A stretch of DNA of 24,178 nucleotides from JAHCHG01 sp041745765 (GCA_041745765.1 JBGTIH010000204.1:1-24178); one strand, 5' to 3'; positions 13,825 through 21,960 are shown, counted from the stretch's first letter. Program-made: numbers and translations. The notes: generated by a model not told the origin, from the sequence alone.

Positions 13825-14706
13825 TTATCTTTTCAATAAAAATTCAAGCGGCACATTAACGCGTCTGCGCCAGTAGTATTCGTTGTGTCCGTCGCCTTGG
13901 AAATTCATTGTCAGCCAATCTTTTTTACTTTTATAACCCTTTTTGATCATTACTTTATCGGCACGTTCCTGATACTTGCCGTATTCCGTGTCGAGATCAA
14001 TCGTGCCGTAATCAAAATAAATCCGGTGATTTTTGGCAGGTGGCAAGTGTTTTTCGAGATAATTTATCATAATGCCGTCGCCGAGCGAAAAGTGTGTTGA
14101 AAGCGAACCCGCGCCGCCGAAGATTTCCGGGTATTCGGAAAGCGCGTAGAGCGACATCAAACCGCCCATACTCGAACCCATTATAAACGTATTGTCGCGG
14201 TCGGGCAACGTCGGATATTTGTTGTCTATAAACGGTTTAAGCTCTTTAACGATGAATTTTAAATAATTATCCGAACCCGTGCCGGGCGGCATTTTGTATT
14301 TTGAAAAATCGGCATTATTTTCGTTAAAAGCTCTTTCAGGCGAAAATTCCTTTAAACGATTTGCTGTGAACCAGATGCCGACAACAATCGTGTCGCGCAC
14401 TTTTTCTTCGGTTATCAATTTTTGCAGAGCTTCATCAACGCCCCAGTCAACATTATTATAAGCCTCCAACGGGTTAAAAAGATTCTGCCCGTCATGCATA
14501 TAAATGACGGAATATCTCTTTTCTTTGGAATAATTAAATGGCACCCAAACATCTACATTTCGCCTTTGGGTAAAGTTGGAGCGGAAATTTTTGTAACGAT
14601 AAATCTGATTGGTAATGCCTTTGCCGGTAATTTTTTTTGATTTTTGAGCAAAAAGCGCGAGAGAAGCGAAAAATATCAGACAAATCAACAAAGTTAGAAC
14701 ACGCAT
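13825..14706 (-). CDS. Secreted alpha/beta-hydrolase esterase (esterase D/Fes-like, PF00756 type)
   Basis: A 293-residue protein. The signal peptide MRVLTLLICLIFFASLALFA ends about residue 20, so the protein is exported. The fold is that of the putative esterase family: RYSVIYMHDGQNLF at 64-77, nucleophile elbow GSSMGG with S169, an acid near D237/D239, and histidine H274 in GDGHNEYYW. The family hydrolyses acyl esters of varied substrates, including siderophores, S-formylglutathione, feruloyl esters and trehalose mycolates; the substrate here cannot be told. It is convergent with gdh and shares its terminator. No clear Shine-Dalgarno is seen. Confidence 0.88.
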   Translation of the reverse strand: MRVLTLLICLIFFASLALFAQKSKKITGKGITNQIYRYKNFRSNFTQRRNVDVWVPFNYSKEKRYSVIYMHDGQNLFNPLEAYNNVDWGVDEALQKLITEEKVRDTIVVGIWFTANRLKEFSPERAFNENNADFSKYKMPPGTGSDNYLKFIVKELKPFIDNKYPTLPDRDNTFIMGSSMGGLMSLYALSEYPEIFGGAGSLSTHFSLGDGIMINYLEKHLPPAKNHRIYFDYGTIDLDTEYGKYQERADKVMIKKGYKSKKDWLTMNFQGDGHNEYYWRRRVNVPLEFLLKR

Positions 14707-14840
14707 ATTTTTCTCAAATCCGAAATGCAGTTATTATATTGAATATTCCTTTTTTTAGAAACTTTTACAAGAAATTATTATATTGGAAAATCTTTGCAGA
14801 CGAAATCAATAAATATCAAAAAATTGTAAAAATCATTTAA

Positions 14841-15362
14841 ATGGATTTTCAACTTTCGCAAACAATCGAAATTCTTTCCCAAACGCCGGCAACGGTTAAA
14901 TCTTTGCTCGGAAATCTTTCCGAAGATTGGGTTATTGCATCCGTTGGTGAAAATAATTGGACTCCGTTCGATGTTGTCGGACATTATATACACGCCGAAG
15001 AAACCGATTGGATTCCGCGTGCGCAAATCATTCTCGCGCAAGATGAAAATCGAACTTTCGTACCGTTTGATCGTTTCGGGCATTTTGAAAGATCGAAAGG
15101 CAAAACTATGACTGAACTGCTCGTAACCTTTGCCGATTTGCGCCGAAAAAACATCGAAATTTTAACGGCGTGGAATCTGAATGAAGAAAAATTAAATCTT
15201 AAAGGAATTCACCCGGAACTCGGCGAAGTTACGCTCAAGCAGCTTTTAGCGACGTGGGCGGTTCACGATCTGACGCACATTCGCCAGATCGTCAACGTTT
15301 TAGCCAAACAATACACGGAAAATGTCGGCGAATGGAAAAATTATCTTTCAATTTTGCAATAA
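14841..15362 (+). CDS. DinB-fold (DinB_2) metal-binding protein
   Basis: A 173-residue four-helix-bundle protein. The probable metal triad is H48 (VVGHYIHAEE), H142 and H146 (WAVHDLTHIRQI), the usual DinB/YfiT arrangement. Members are zinc- or nickel-dependent thiol transferases or hydrolases, or have unknown function. The start ATG is at 14841 with no good ribosome binding site. The small membrane protein gene begins 16 bases after its stop, so the two probably form an operon. Confidence 0.85.
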   Translation: MDFQLSQTIEILSQTPATVKSLLGNLSEDWVIASVGENNWTPFDVVGHYIHAEETDWIPRAQIILAQDENRTFVPFDRFGHFERSKGKTMTELLVTFADLRRKNIEILTAWNLNEEKLNLKGIHPELGEVTLKQLLATWAVHDLTHIRQIVNVLAKQYTENVGEWKNYLSILQ

Positions 15363-15378
15363 AAATCAGGAAACGAAT

Positions 15379-15582
15379 ATGTTTTGGTTTTGGATAATAT
15401 TTATTGTAATTTCTATAGGTTTTTTGGTTAATGCAAAAAAGGCTTCTGTTGATGCAGTGCGTTATTGGGACACTGATGCTCCAGAGAAGTTAATAAAAAT
15501 TTTTCAAATTATGAATATTATAGTAGGTGTTTTTTTGACTTTAGTCGGAATACTCGGATTGCTGGGTTATATAAATCCTTAA
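15379..15582 (+). CDS. Small two-helix membrane protein
   Basis: A 67-residue protein. ATG 15379 is chosen because AGGAAACG lies just upstream; the open frame extends back into the DinB gene. Two hydrophobic segments (FWFWIIFIVISIGFLV at 2-17 and IMNIIVGVFLTLVGILGLLGYI at 44-65) flank a short polar loop, AKKASVDAVRYWDTDAPEK. No family is recognised. It follows the DinB gene closely. Confidence 0.7.
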   Translation: MFWFWIIFIVISIGFLVNAKKASVDAVRYWDTDAPEKLIKIFQIMNIIVGVFLTLVGILGLLGYINP

Positions 15583-15654
15583 TCAGATTAGTAAATTGAT
15601 AAAGTGATTATCATTAAAATTTTGGTGAATATTAATTAATAAATTTAGAACTCT

Positions 15655-17304
15655 ATGAAACGAAATATCAAAGCACCGACCGGAACGGAATTAACCTGTA
15701 AAAACTGGCTGTCCGAAGCCGCTTACCGAATGATCCAGAATAATCTGGACGCAGACGTGGCATTTGATCCCGATAATCTGATCGTTTACGGCGGTCGGGG
15801 AAAGGCGGCGCGGAATTGGGAATCTTTTGACGCGATTCTGGTGAGTTTGAAAAATTTGGAAGCTGACGAAACTCTGCTCGTGCAATCGGGCAAACCCGTC
15901 GCCGTTTTTAAAACGCACACGGACGCGCCGAAGGTTTTGATCGCGAATACAAACATCGTCCCGCACTGGGCGACGCAGGAACAATTTGATAAATACGAGC
16001 GCGAAGGCTTGATGATGTACGGGCAGATGACCGCCGGGAGCTGGATCTATATCGGCACGCAGGGGATTTTGCAGGGAACTTATGAAACTTTCGGCTCTCT
16101 GGCGCGGCAAAACGGTTGGGGAACGCTTGCCGGGAAATTCGTTTTAACCGCAGGACTCGGCGAAATGGGCGGCGCGCAGGCGCAGGCGATCACGTTTAAC
16201 GGCGGTGTCGGTCTTTTGGTCGAGGTTGATAAATGGCGCATCGAAAGGCGTTTGCAGCTTAAACAAGTTGACGTTGCGACTGAAAGTTTGGATGAAGCTT
16301 TGGATTGGATAAAAGAATTTACGGCGAAAAAAGTAGCGAAATCAATCGCGCTTCTCGGCAATGCGGCGGATATTCATTGGCAGATTCTCGAAAATGGAAT
16401 TCTGCCCGATGTCGTCACCGATCAAACTTCCGCGCACGACGTTCTTTTCGGGTATATTCCGCAAGGTCTTTCAATCGAACAGGCAAACGAATTAAGAAAA
16501 ACCGACCAACAAACCTACGAAAAACGTGCGATGGATTCGATGGCGCGACACGTCGAAGCAATGCTCGAATATCAAAAACGCGGCGCAATCGTTTTTGATT
16601 ACGGCAACAATCTGCGCCAACGCGCCAAAGACAGCGGCGTGGAAAACGCCTTCGATTATCCGGGCTTTGTTCCCGCCTACATTCGCCCGCTCTTTTGCGA
16701 AGGCAAAGGACCTTTCCGCTGGGTTGCTTTGAGCGGCGACAAAACCGACATCTACAAAACCGACGAAGCGATCATGAATCTCTTCCCCGAAAACGATCAT
16801 CTGACGCGCTGGCTGACAATGGCTCAGGAACAGGTCGAATTTCAAGGGCTTCCGGCAAGAATCTGCTGGCTCGGCTACGGCGAACGCGCGAAAGCCGGAC
16901 TCAAATTAAACGAAATGGTCGCTGACGGAACGCTCAAAGCCCCAATCGTCATCGGACGCGATCACCTCGATTGCGGAAGCGTAGCCAGCCCAAACCGCGA
17001 AACCGAATCAATGAAGGACGGCTCGGACGCCATCGCCGATTGGGTTTATCTCAACGCGATGATCAATGCGGTCGGCGGTGCAACGTGGGTTAGCTTGCAT
17101 CACGGCGGCGGAGTCGGCATCGGCTATAGCTTGCACGCCGGACAAGTAATCGTCGCCGACGGCACGCCTGAAGCAGCTCGAAGAATCGAAAGAGTCTTAA
17201 CGACCGACCCCGGAATGGGCGTTGTCCGCCATGTTGACGCGGGTTACGCGGAAGCGACTGAATTTGCGGAAAGAAATGATGTAAAGATTCCGATGAGGAA
17301 ATAG
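15655..17304 (+). CDS. hutU: Urocanate hydratase
   Basis: A 549-residue protein, the normal family length. It converts urocanate to 4-imidazolone-5-propionate with tightly bound NAD+ acting as an electrophile, the second step of histidine degradation. Family signatures are YGGRGKAARNWE at 45-56, GQMTAGSWIYIGTQGI at 123-138, the NAD-binding GLGEMGGAQAQA near 167-178, and DCGSVASPNRETE and SLHHGGGVGIGYS toward the C-terminus. No hutH, hutI or hutG lies in the window. The last 83 bases have a diverged second copy at 17898-17980, beyond an inserted nucleotidyltransferase gene. The start lacks a strong ribosome binding site. Confidence 0.95.
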   Translation: MKRNIKAPTGTELTCKNWLSEAAYRMIQNNLDADVAFDPDNLIVYGGRGKAARNWESFDAILVSLKNLEADETLLVQSGKPVAVFKTHTDAPKVLIANTNIVPHWATQEQFDKYEREGLMMYGQMTAGSWIYIGTQGILQGTYETFGSLARQNGWGTLAGKFVLTAGLGEMGGAQAQAITFNGGVGLLVEVDKWRIERRLQLKQVDVATESLDEALDWIKEFTAKKVAKSIALLGNAADIHWQILENGILPDVVTDQTSAHDVLFGYIPQGLSIEQANELRKTDQQTYEKRAMDSMARHVEAMLEYQKRGAIVFDYGNNLRQRAKDSGVENAFDYPGFVPAYIRPLFCEGKGPFRWVALSGDKTDIYKTDEAIMNLFPENDHLTRWLTMAQEQVEFQGLPARICWLGYGERAKAGLKLNEMVADGTLKAPIVIGRDHLDCGSVASPNRETESMKDGSDAIADWVYLNAMINAVGGATWVSLHHGGGVGIGYSLHAGQVIVADGTPEAARRIERVLTTDPGMGVVRHVDAGYAEATEFAERNDVKIPMRK

Positions 17305-17307
17305 TTT

Positions 17308-17895
17308 ATGACGATAAATATTGGTCTGCTCGATGAAGAATCCACAATAGAAGCGATTGAAATTGTTGACGAATTAGCCGAAAAAAATAATATTGATTGG
17401 GCATTGGCAGGCGGTTTGGCGATGATTTTATACGGGAGCGACAGGATGACAAAAGATATTGATATTATTGCCGAAAAACTTCTTCCGCTTGAAAAGGTCG
17501 GCGATTTGGTTCAGGGCGGCGAGCGGTATCTTATCAAAACAGGCAAAAATGAAGTTGCCGTTGATTGGATTATTCGCAAAGATGTGTTTAAGCAACTATT
17601 CGCCGAAGCCTTGAAAGAGTCAGTTAGAATCAATGACGTTCCGGTTCTCACGCCTGAATGGTTAGTGATTCTCAAATTCATCGTCGGACGCTTCAAAGAT
17701 CAGGAAGATGCCGTATTTTTGCTGAGTCGGGAAGATTTGGTAGATCGAAATCTCGTCAAAGAACACATTATCAAAAATGCCGGAGAAATCGCTTGGGAAT
17801 TGGCAAAGCACGGTTATCAACGCTGGTTCGACCTTGCCGACAGCAGAACTCGCCAAGAACAGCGCAACGCAAAGGAAGGTTATATTGATTATTAG
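17308..17895 (+). CDS. Nucleotidyltransferase-fold protein (AbiEii/MNT-like)
   Basis: A 195-residue protein with a Pol-beta-type nucleotidyltransferase core: WALAGGLAMILYGSDRMTKDIDII at 31-54 gives the GG/GS motif and the D50-x-D52 pair. A third acid, D86, is in VAVDWI. The RFKDQEDAVFLL segment after that is common in AbiEii- and DUF6036-like stand-alone members, some of which are toxins or kanamycin-type transferases. No antitoxin partner is seen. The ATG is 3 bases after the hutU stop, and the ribosome binding site (GAGG) lies in the hutU end. The gene is bracketed by two copies of the hutU 3' end, a sign that it was inserted there. Confidence 0.8.
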   Translation: MTINIGLLDEESTIEAIEIVDELAEKNNIDWALAGGLAMILYGSDRMTKDIDIIAEKLLPLEKVGDLVQGGERYLIKTGKNEVAVDWIIRKDVFKQLFAEALKESVRINDVPVLTPEWLVILKFIVGRFKDQEDAVFLLSREDLVDRNLVKEHIIKNAGEIAWELAKHGYQRWFDLADSRTRQEQRNAKEGYIDY

Positions 17896-17897
17896 AT

Positions 17898-17980
17898 TTG
17901 TCCGCCACGTTGACGCGGGTTATGAACAAGCGACCCGATTTGTAGAAAAGAATAAAGTAAAAATTCCGATGATGAGGTAA
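17898..17980 (+). pseudogene. Second, diverged copy of the hutU 3' end
   Basis: This 83-base stretch aligns without gaps to 17222-17304, the end of hutU, at roughly three quarters identity. It encodes VRHVDAGYEQATRFVEKNKVK-IPMMR and a stop, against VRHVDAGYAEATEFAERNDVK-IPMRK in hutU. It has no start of its own. Substitutions are largely conservative at protein level, so it evolved under coding constraint before becoming a remnant. Confidence 0.85.
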
Positions 17981-18039
17981 AATTGCCTAAACAATTTTTG
18001 TAGAGATTTATTGAAAGTTAATTGAATGAAGGAGTAAAT

Positions 18040-18843
18040 ATGAGAATAATACTATTAAGTTTCGTGTTAGTTTTTTTGTCCCTTACGGCTTTTTCCCAGA
18101 AAAAACAAACCGATCTTGAATTCCAAGGGCTTAAAGGAAAGGTTAAGTCCGTTCAAGACTCGTCAACCCATCTCGGCACGAAAGAAGAGCCTGTAAAATC
18201 ACCACAACGACGATACCAAAGCATCGAATTCTACGGTCCTGACGGCATTATTACCGAAGACCTTGATTCAGATCGGGGGATAAAATACGTTTATCAATTC
18301 GTTGATGGTTTTTGGTCTAGGAAAGAAGTCGTGATTGATGAGAAAAAAGCAAGAATGGGAGTACGAACAAGAGCCATCGGAAATGCTGAAGATATGGAAA
18401 AGCCCGTAAAAACCATAAAACCTGACGAACGCTTTCTAACCAGATTTGACGACGAATACGATGACAGCGGTCGCCGTATTTTGCGACGGATATTTTTCTC
18501 GGACGGTAAAATGGATTCGATCACCCGTTACAGTTATAATTCCGCCGGTTTACTCGAAAAGGAAGTTCGCAACAGTTATGGTAATAAATGGACTTATTTT
18601 TATTCCTATGATACCAAGGGAAATCTGATCGAGAACAAAAGGCAACGTTCTAATGTTACAGATGTGGTTGATATGATAAACCGAACGGAATACAGCAATT
18701 ACAAGTTCGACGCAAAAGGTAACTGGATTGAAAGAAGATACAAATACCACAGCGAATACGACGGCTCTGCAACAACTTCAGAAGGAATTGATTACCGCGA
18801 CATCAAATACTACGATGTGGAAAAGCCGAAAAAAAAGCCCTGA
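18040..18843 (+). CDS. Secreted protein with YD-like repeat region, function unknown
   Basis: A 267-residue protein from ATG 18040, chosen because GGAG lies 5 bases upstream. The signal peptide MRIILLSFVLVFLSLTAFS ends near residue 19-20. The second half has repeated aromatic beta strands with Y-[ND]-x-x-G-x-x-x-[EK] spacing (RYSYNSAGLLEKEV, YSYDTKGNLIENK, YKFDAKGNWIERRYKY). These resemble the RHS/YD or MORN-like repeats of surface proteins. It is too short to be a full Rhs toxin. It probably acts in the periplasm or on the cell surface. Confidence 0.75.
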   Translation: MRIILLSFVLVFLSLTAFSQKKQTDLEFQGLKGKVKSVQDSSTHLGTKEEPVKSPQRRYQSIEFYGPDGIITEDLDSDRGIKYVYQFVDGFWSRKEVVIDEKKARMGVRTRAIGNAEDMEKPVKTIKPDERFLTRFDDEYDDSGRRILRRIFFSDGKMDSITRYSYNSAGLLEKEVRNSYGNKWTYFYSYDTKGNLIENKRQRSNVTDVVDMINRTEYSNYKFDAKGNWIERRYKYHSEYDGSATTSEGIDYRDIKYYDVEKPKKKP

Positions 18844-18883
18844 GCAGAGGGAAGAAAAAGTGATTATAGTTTGAAATAAAAAG

Positions 18884-19046
18884 GGTTCTACTGGGAATTT
18901 AGTGGAAAAGCCGTACTTATGATCACTTCGGGGTGAGGATTTATTGAGGTCAAAACGCCTTAACCTCATTTTACATACTATTTAGCTATATAAATAAAAA
19001 TTATGATTTTTATTTATATACGCTCCACTAAATTCCCGGTAGAGCC
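18884..19046. mobile_element. 163-bp MITE-like element with 23-bp terminal inverted repeats
   Basis: The left end starts GGTTCTACTGGGAATTTAGT at 18884. The right end, read inward on the minus strand from 19046, is GGCTCTACCGGGAATTTAGT. The 23-bp ends differ at 2 positions. Inside is a perfect 15-bp AT hairpin (18987-19001 with 19006-19020) and a TGAGGT/ACCTCA stem. There is no ORF. The GGnTCT termini recall ISL3-type ends, but no transposase is present and no clear target duplication is seen. Confidence 0.75.
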
Positions 19047-19274
19047 AATGAATTAAAATTAACCCCAAATACCTTCAGAAGCATATTTGGAATCTTTTCT
19101 ACCTTACAATGAAAACTACCCTCAAAACGCGAAAACCGAATAGTCCATTGAACGAAAAATGGATGATTCTCGAAAAGGTTTTCGCGCCAATTCAAGCCGC
19201 GCTTTTGGCGTAGCGATTCGGCGGAAGTTTATGCGGTAAGTTGTGTTAAAATAATTGGCGTGAGGTGAGAATTT
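19047..19274. other. Spacer upstream of vapB with left flanking repeat
   Basis: No convincing gene. A 34-codon frame at 19110-19214 (MKTTLKTRKPNSP...) ends in the repeat and has no ribosome binding site. The left copy of the flanking repeat is at 19172-19231. GAGGTGAGAA precedes vapB. Confidence 0.4.
19172..19231 (+). repeat. Left direct repeat flanking vapBC
   Basis: About 60 bp (starting gaaaaggttttcgcgccaat, ending ttcggcggaagttta) recurs imperfectly at 19912-19973. The unit contains its own inverted repeat, cgccaa...ttggcg. Confidence 0.75.
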
Positions 19275-19508
19275 ATGACATCGGAAGAAGTTTTGTTGGA
19301 AAAGTTTAAGGTTTTGCCTGCGAACCGGAAGCAGGAAGTTTTAGATTTTGTCGAGTTTTTAGAAGAGAAAGAAGCTAAACCCCAACCGCGTCGGAGTTTG
19401 AAAGGCGCGTTGGCGGATTTGAATATTATAATTACTGATGAAGATATTCGTCAGTCGCGGAATGAAATGTGGCGTGGTTATACGCAAGACACTGAAGACG
19501 AAAAATAG
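19275..19508 (+). CDS. VapB-type antitoxin (DUF2281-like)
   Basis: A 77-residue protein. The N-terminal half (LLEKFKVLPANRKQEVLDFVEFLEEK, residues 7-32) is the DUF2281 helix-helix typical of antitoxins paired with PIN toxins. The C-terminal part (SLKGALADLNIIITDEDIRQSRNEMWRGY) is the usual toxin-wrapping tail. GAGGTGAGAA lies before the ATG. The stop is 3 bases from the toxin start. It should neutralise the toxin and repress its own promoter. Confidence 0.88.
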   Translation: MTSEEVLLEKFKVLPANRKQEVLDFVEFLEEKEAKPQPRRSLKGALADLNIIITDEDIRQSRNEMWRGYTQDTEDEK

Positions 19509-19511
19509 TTT

Positions 19512-19913
19512 ATGGATGATGTCGTTATTGATACTCATATTGCGATCTGGTATTTCGGCGATCTTGCACAACTTTCAAAACCTGCCGAAAATGCGATTGA
19601 CAAAGCCGAAGCGAACGGGTTTATTTACGTTTCGGCGATCACGCTTGTTGAACTGATTTATCTGACCGAAAAAGGCAGAATTCCGAATGATGTTTTAGAT
19701 TTGCTTCGGGATGCGATTTACGATTCGGCAACCGCTTTTCGATTGTTTGAACTTTCCCGCCAAGTCGCTGACGAAGTTCAAAACATTCCACGCCTGACCG
19801 TTCCCGATATGCCCGACCGCATAATTGCCGCGACTGCTTTGCATCTAAATCTGCCGCTTGTTACAAAAGATCATAAAATTCAGTCTCTGCAGAATATCAA
19901 AACGATTTGGTGA
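19512..19913 (+). CDS. vapC: VapC-type PIN-domain toxin
   Basis: A 133-residue PIN-domain ribonuclease. The acidic active-site residues are D7 (VVIDTHIAIW), E47 (TLVELIYL), D102 (MPDRIIAATAL) and D120 (VTKDHKI). These bind magnesium or manganese; family toxins cut tRNA or rRNA. The gene follows its antitoxin after 3 bases, so the two are cotranscribed. The right flanking repeat begins at its stop codon. Confidence 0.92.
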   Translation: MDDVVIDTHIAIWYFGDLAQLSKPAENAIDKAEANGFIYVSAITLVELIYLTEKGRIPNDVLDLLRDAIYDSATAFRLFELSRQVADEVQNIPRLTVPDMPDRIIAATALHLNLPLVTKDHKIQSLQNIKTIW

Positions 19914-19973
19914 AAAAACTTTCGCGCCGCTTCAATCTGCGCTGTTGGCGTTGGCGCGTTCGGCGGAAGTTTA
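19912..19973 (+). repeat. Right direct repeat flanking vapBC
   Basis: Starts gaaaaaactttcgcgccgct and ends ttcggcggaagttta; same order and orientation as 19172-19231. It overlaps the vapC stop codon. Confidence 0.75.
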
Positions 19974-20347
19974 TATTTGAAGGTGAAAAATTTATTTTTG
20001 AAATTTAAAACTAAAATGACACTTTTTTCTGAACATTTACGCATTTATTGATAGAGCAGAAAAATTGGTTTGGTTACAATTTTTTTGAATCACATAGAAA
20101 ACCTCAATGCGATGAGCGGAAAAGATCGGTTTTACTCCAAAACCGATCTTTTTCTTATATCTGGAATCCTGCCGAAATAAAATACTGAATATTTCTGAAA
20201 CTATCAAAAATTCTTATAGACGAAAAAATAAAATTGCTGTATATTCAAACGATAATCAACAAAAAAGATGTAGAAACTGCTTAAAGCTATAACAATGGCT
20301 GATGAGTTTGGAAGTTTAGATTCTGAATAAATTTAGGTGAAAAATAA
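19974..20347. other. Gene-free region with orphan terminator upstream of the LysR gene
   Basis: No credible ORF is seen. The region is AT-rich. It holds TTGATA and TACAAT boxes at poor spacing around 20048-20080, and the terminator at 20119-20153. The LysR gene has AGGTGAA before its ATG. No unmistakable LysR box was seen. Confidence 0.45.
20119..20153 (+). terminator. Rho-independent terminator, no adjacent gene
   Basis: A 14-bp stem, aaaagatcggtttt (20120-20133) with aaaaccgatctttt (20139-20152), is followed by T. It lies about 200 bases after vapC, so it may end the vapBC transcript or a short RNA starting near 20080. Confidence 0.75.
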
Positions 20348-21271
20348 ATGGAAATCAGGCAATTAAAAGCGTTTGTGGCAATCGCGGAAACAAAAACATT
20401 TACCGCCGGAGCAAAACAGTTAAATATTACGCAGGCGGCTATCTCGATGCAGATTCAGCAGATTGAAAAGGAAATCGGTTTGCCGCTTTTTACAAGGACT
20501 TCGCGGCGCGTGATTATAACCGAAGCCGGCGAATATCTTTTGCGGCGAGCGCGGAAAATTTTGCGCGAACACGATACGGCAATTGCCGAAATCGCTGAAG
20601 TCGCCGGCGCGGAACACGGGAGATTGAGAGTCGGTTCGGCTTCGGCAATGTTTGCTACCGCACAGCTCCCGAAAATTCTCGAATACTTAAAGGTGAAATT
20701 TCCAAACGCACAAATTACGGTTTCCTCCGGCACAAGTCAGGTTTTGGTCGAGAAAATTATGCATAATGCGATTGATGTTGCTTTTGTTTCTTTGCCGGTT
20801 GATAATGCGAATATTATTACCGAAATGCTTTTCAGCGATGTAATGGTCGCTATCTCGCATCCTTCGCATCCGCTTGCCAAAAAGAAAACCATCAGCGCGG
20901 CAAGCCTTGCCAAAGAAAATTTAATTTTAGGCGAACAAGGCGGAAACGCCCGAAGAATGATTGATGAATTTTTTGATGACGCGCATGTTCGTCCAAATGT
21001 CGTGATGGAACTTTCACGGCAGGAAGCGATCAATAAAATGGTGGAAAACAAAATGGGAGTCGGAATTTCCGGCACAAAATATGTAGCCGGAGAAATTGCT
21101 GAAGGCAGATTGATCTCCTGGAAACTCGAAGGCGCAGATATTAAATGGGATTTAGGTCTAGCACGTCTGCGCGGCGGCTATTTTTCACCGATTGCCAAAG
21201 AATTTGTCGAACTCTGTAAGGAAAGCTTTGCCGACCGAGAAAAATTTGTTAAAGCGCAAGGTATAAGTTAA
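20348..21271 (+). CDS. LysR-family transcriptional regulator
   Basis: A 307-residue protein. The N-terminal winged helix-turn-helix (1-60) reads MEIRQLKAFVAIAETKTFT, then AAISMQIQQIEKEIGLPLFTR, the classic LysR pattern. A linker helix and a periplasmic-binding-like effector domain (about 90-295) follow, with GRLRVGSASAMFATAQLP and the internal DVAFVSLPVD. The ligand is not evident. Members usually regulate a divergent or nearby gene; here the neighbours are an exported protein and vapBC. AGGTGAA precedes the ATG. The full length is normal. Confidence 0.93.
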   Translation: MEIRQLKAFVAIAETKTFTAGAKQLNITQAAISMQIQQIEKEIGLPLFTRTSRRVIITEAGEYLLRRARKILREHDTAIAEIAEVAGAEHGRLRVGSASAMFATAQLPKILEYLKVKFPNAQITVSSGTSQVLVEKIMHNAIDVAFVSLPVDNANIITEMLFSDVMVAISHPSHPLAKKKTISAASLAKENLILGEQGGNARRMIDEFFDDAHVRPNVVMELSRQEAINKMVENKMGVGISGTKYVAGEIAEGRLISWKLEGADIKWDLGLARLRGGYFSPIAKEFVELCKESFADREKFVKAQGIS

Positions 21272-21320
21272 ACCTGCATTTTAAATACTGAATTCCGAAA
21301 TATTGAATCGGAGAAAAAGT

Positions 21321-21902
21321 ATGAAAAAAATCCTTTTGGTTAATATCTTTCTTTTGCTTTTTTCGGCTGTTTGCTTCGCGCAGGATAAAACCCGAATTAT
21401 CGTTTTTCCTGAAAAGAAATCTGATCTCAAAATGTTTTCCGGGGAAGACGGCAAAAGTGTGCCGACCGAAATGAACGGCGTTGAATTGGTCGAAATAAGG
21501 ATAAAAGATCAAATAGTTGCGCTAGATAAACCTTTTGAATACGAAGACGATTGGCTGAAATATCTGACGATAAAGTTAAAAAATGTCTCGGACAAACCCA
21601 TTACGTCCATCAGACTTTCCATTGGACGACCGCAAGCAAAATTTAAGGACAGCAGTATGGGATTTACTTTGGAATTCGGTTCTTTAAGCGCATTCGGCTC
21701 CGCGAAAAAAGATTTTAGAGTAATCAAACCCGGCGAAGAATTTGAATTGTCGAGAAGCGCGGAAGATTATACTGCCGGTTTAAATTTTATGATTCAACGA
21801 ACCGGAGTTTCAAATATCAACAAAATCATCGTCGGCTCGACACAGGTTAAGTTCGAAGACGGCAATTTATTGACCGTTTGGACGCTGCCGTTGGCAAAAT
21901 AA
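21321..21902 (+). CDS. Exported protein of unknown function
   Basis: A 193-residue protein from ATG 21321, with GGAG about 8 bases upstream; a longer frame from TTG 21303 lacks such a site. The signal peptide MKKILLVNIFLLLFSAVCFA is cut near residue 20. The mature part is predicted mostly beta (LKYLTIKLKNVSDKPITSIR and similar), resembling an immunoglobulin-like or DUF-type periplasmic domain. The LysR gene lies 49 bases upstream on the same strand. A strong terminator follows. Confidence 0.75.
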   Translation: MKKILLVNIFLLLFSAVCFAQDKTRIIVFPEKKSDLKMFSGEDGKSVPTEMNGVELVEIRIKDQIVALDKPFEYEDDWLKYLTIKLKNVSDKPITSIRLSIGRPQAKFKDSSMGFTLEFGSLSAFGSAKKDFRVIKPGEEFELSRSAEDYTAGLNFMIQRTGVSNINKIIVGSTQVKFEDGNLLTVWTLPLAK

Positions 21903-21923
21903 AAAAACATCTCTGAATAAAAG

Positions 21924-21960
21924 AAAAGGCTTCGTTCAATAGTTGAGCGAAGCCTTTTTT
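21924..21960. terminator. Rho-independent terminator, ggcttcg-type arm
   Basis: The arm aaaaggcttcgttcaa (21924-21939) pairs with ttgagcgaagcctttt, ending in a T6 run. It uses the same arm sequence as the terminators at 22786 and 23638. Confidence 0.88.
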
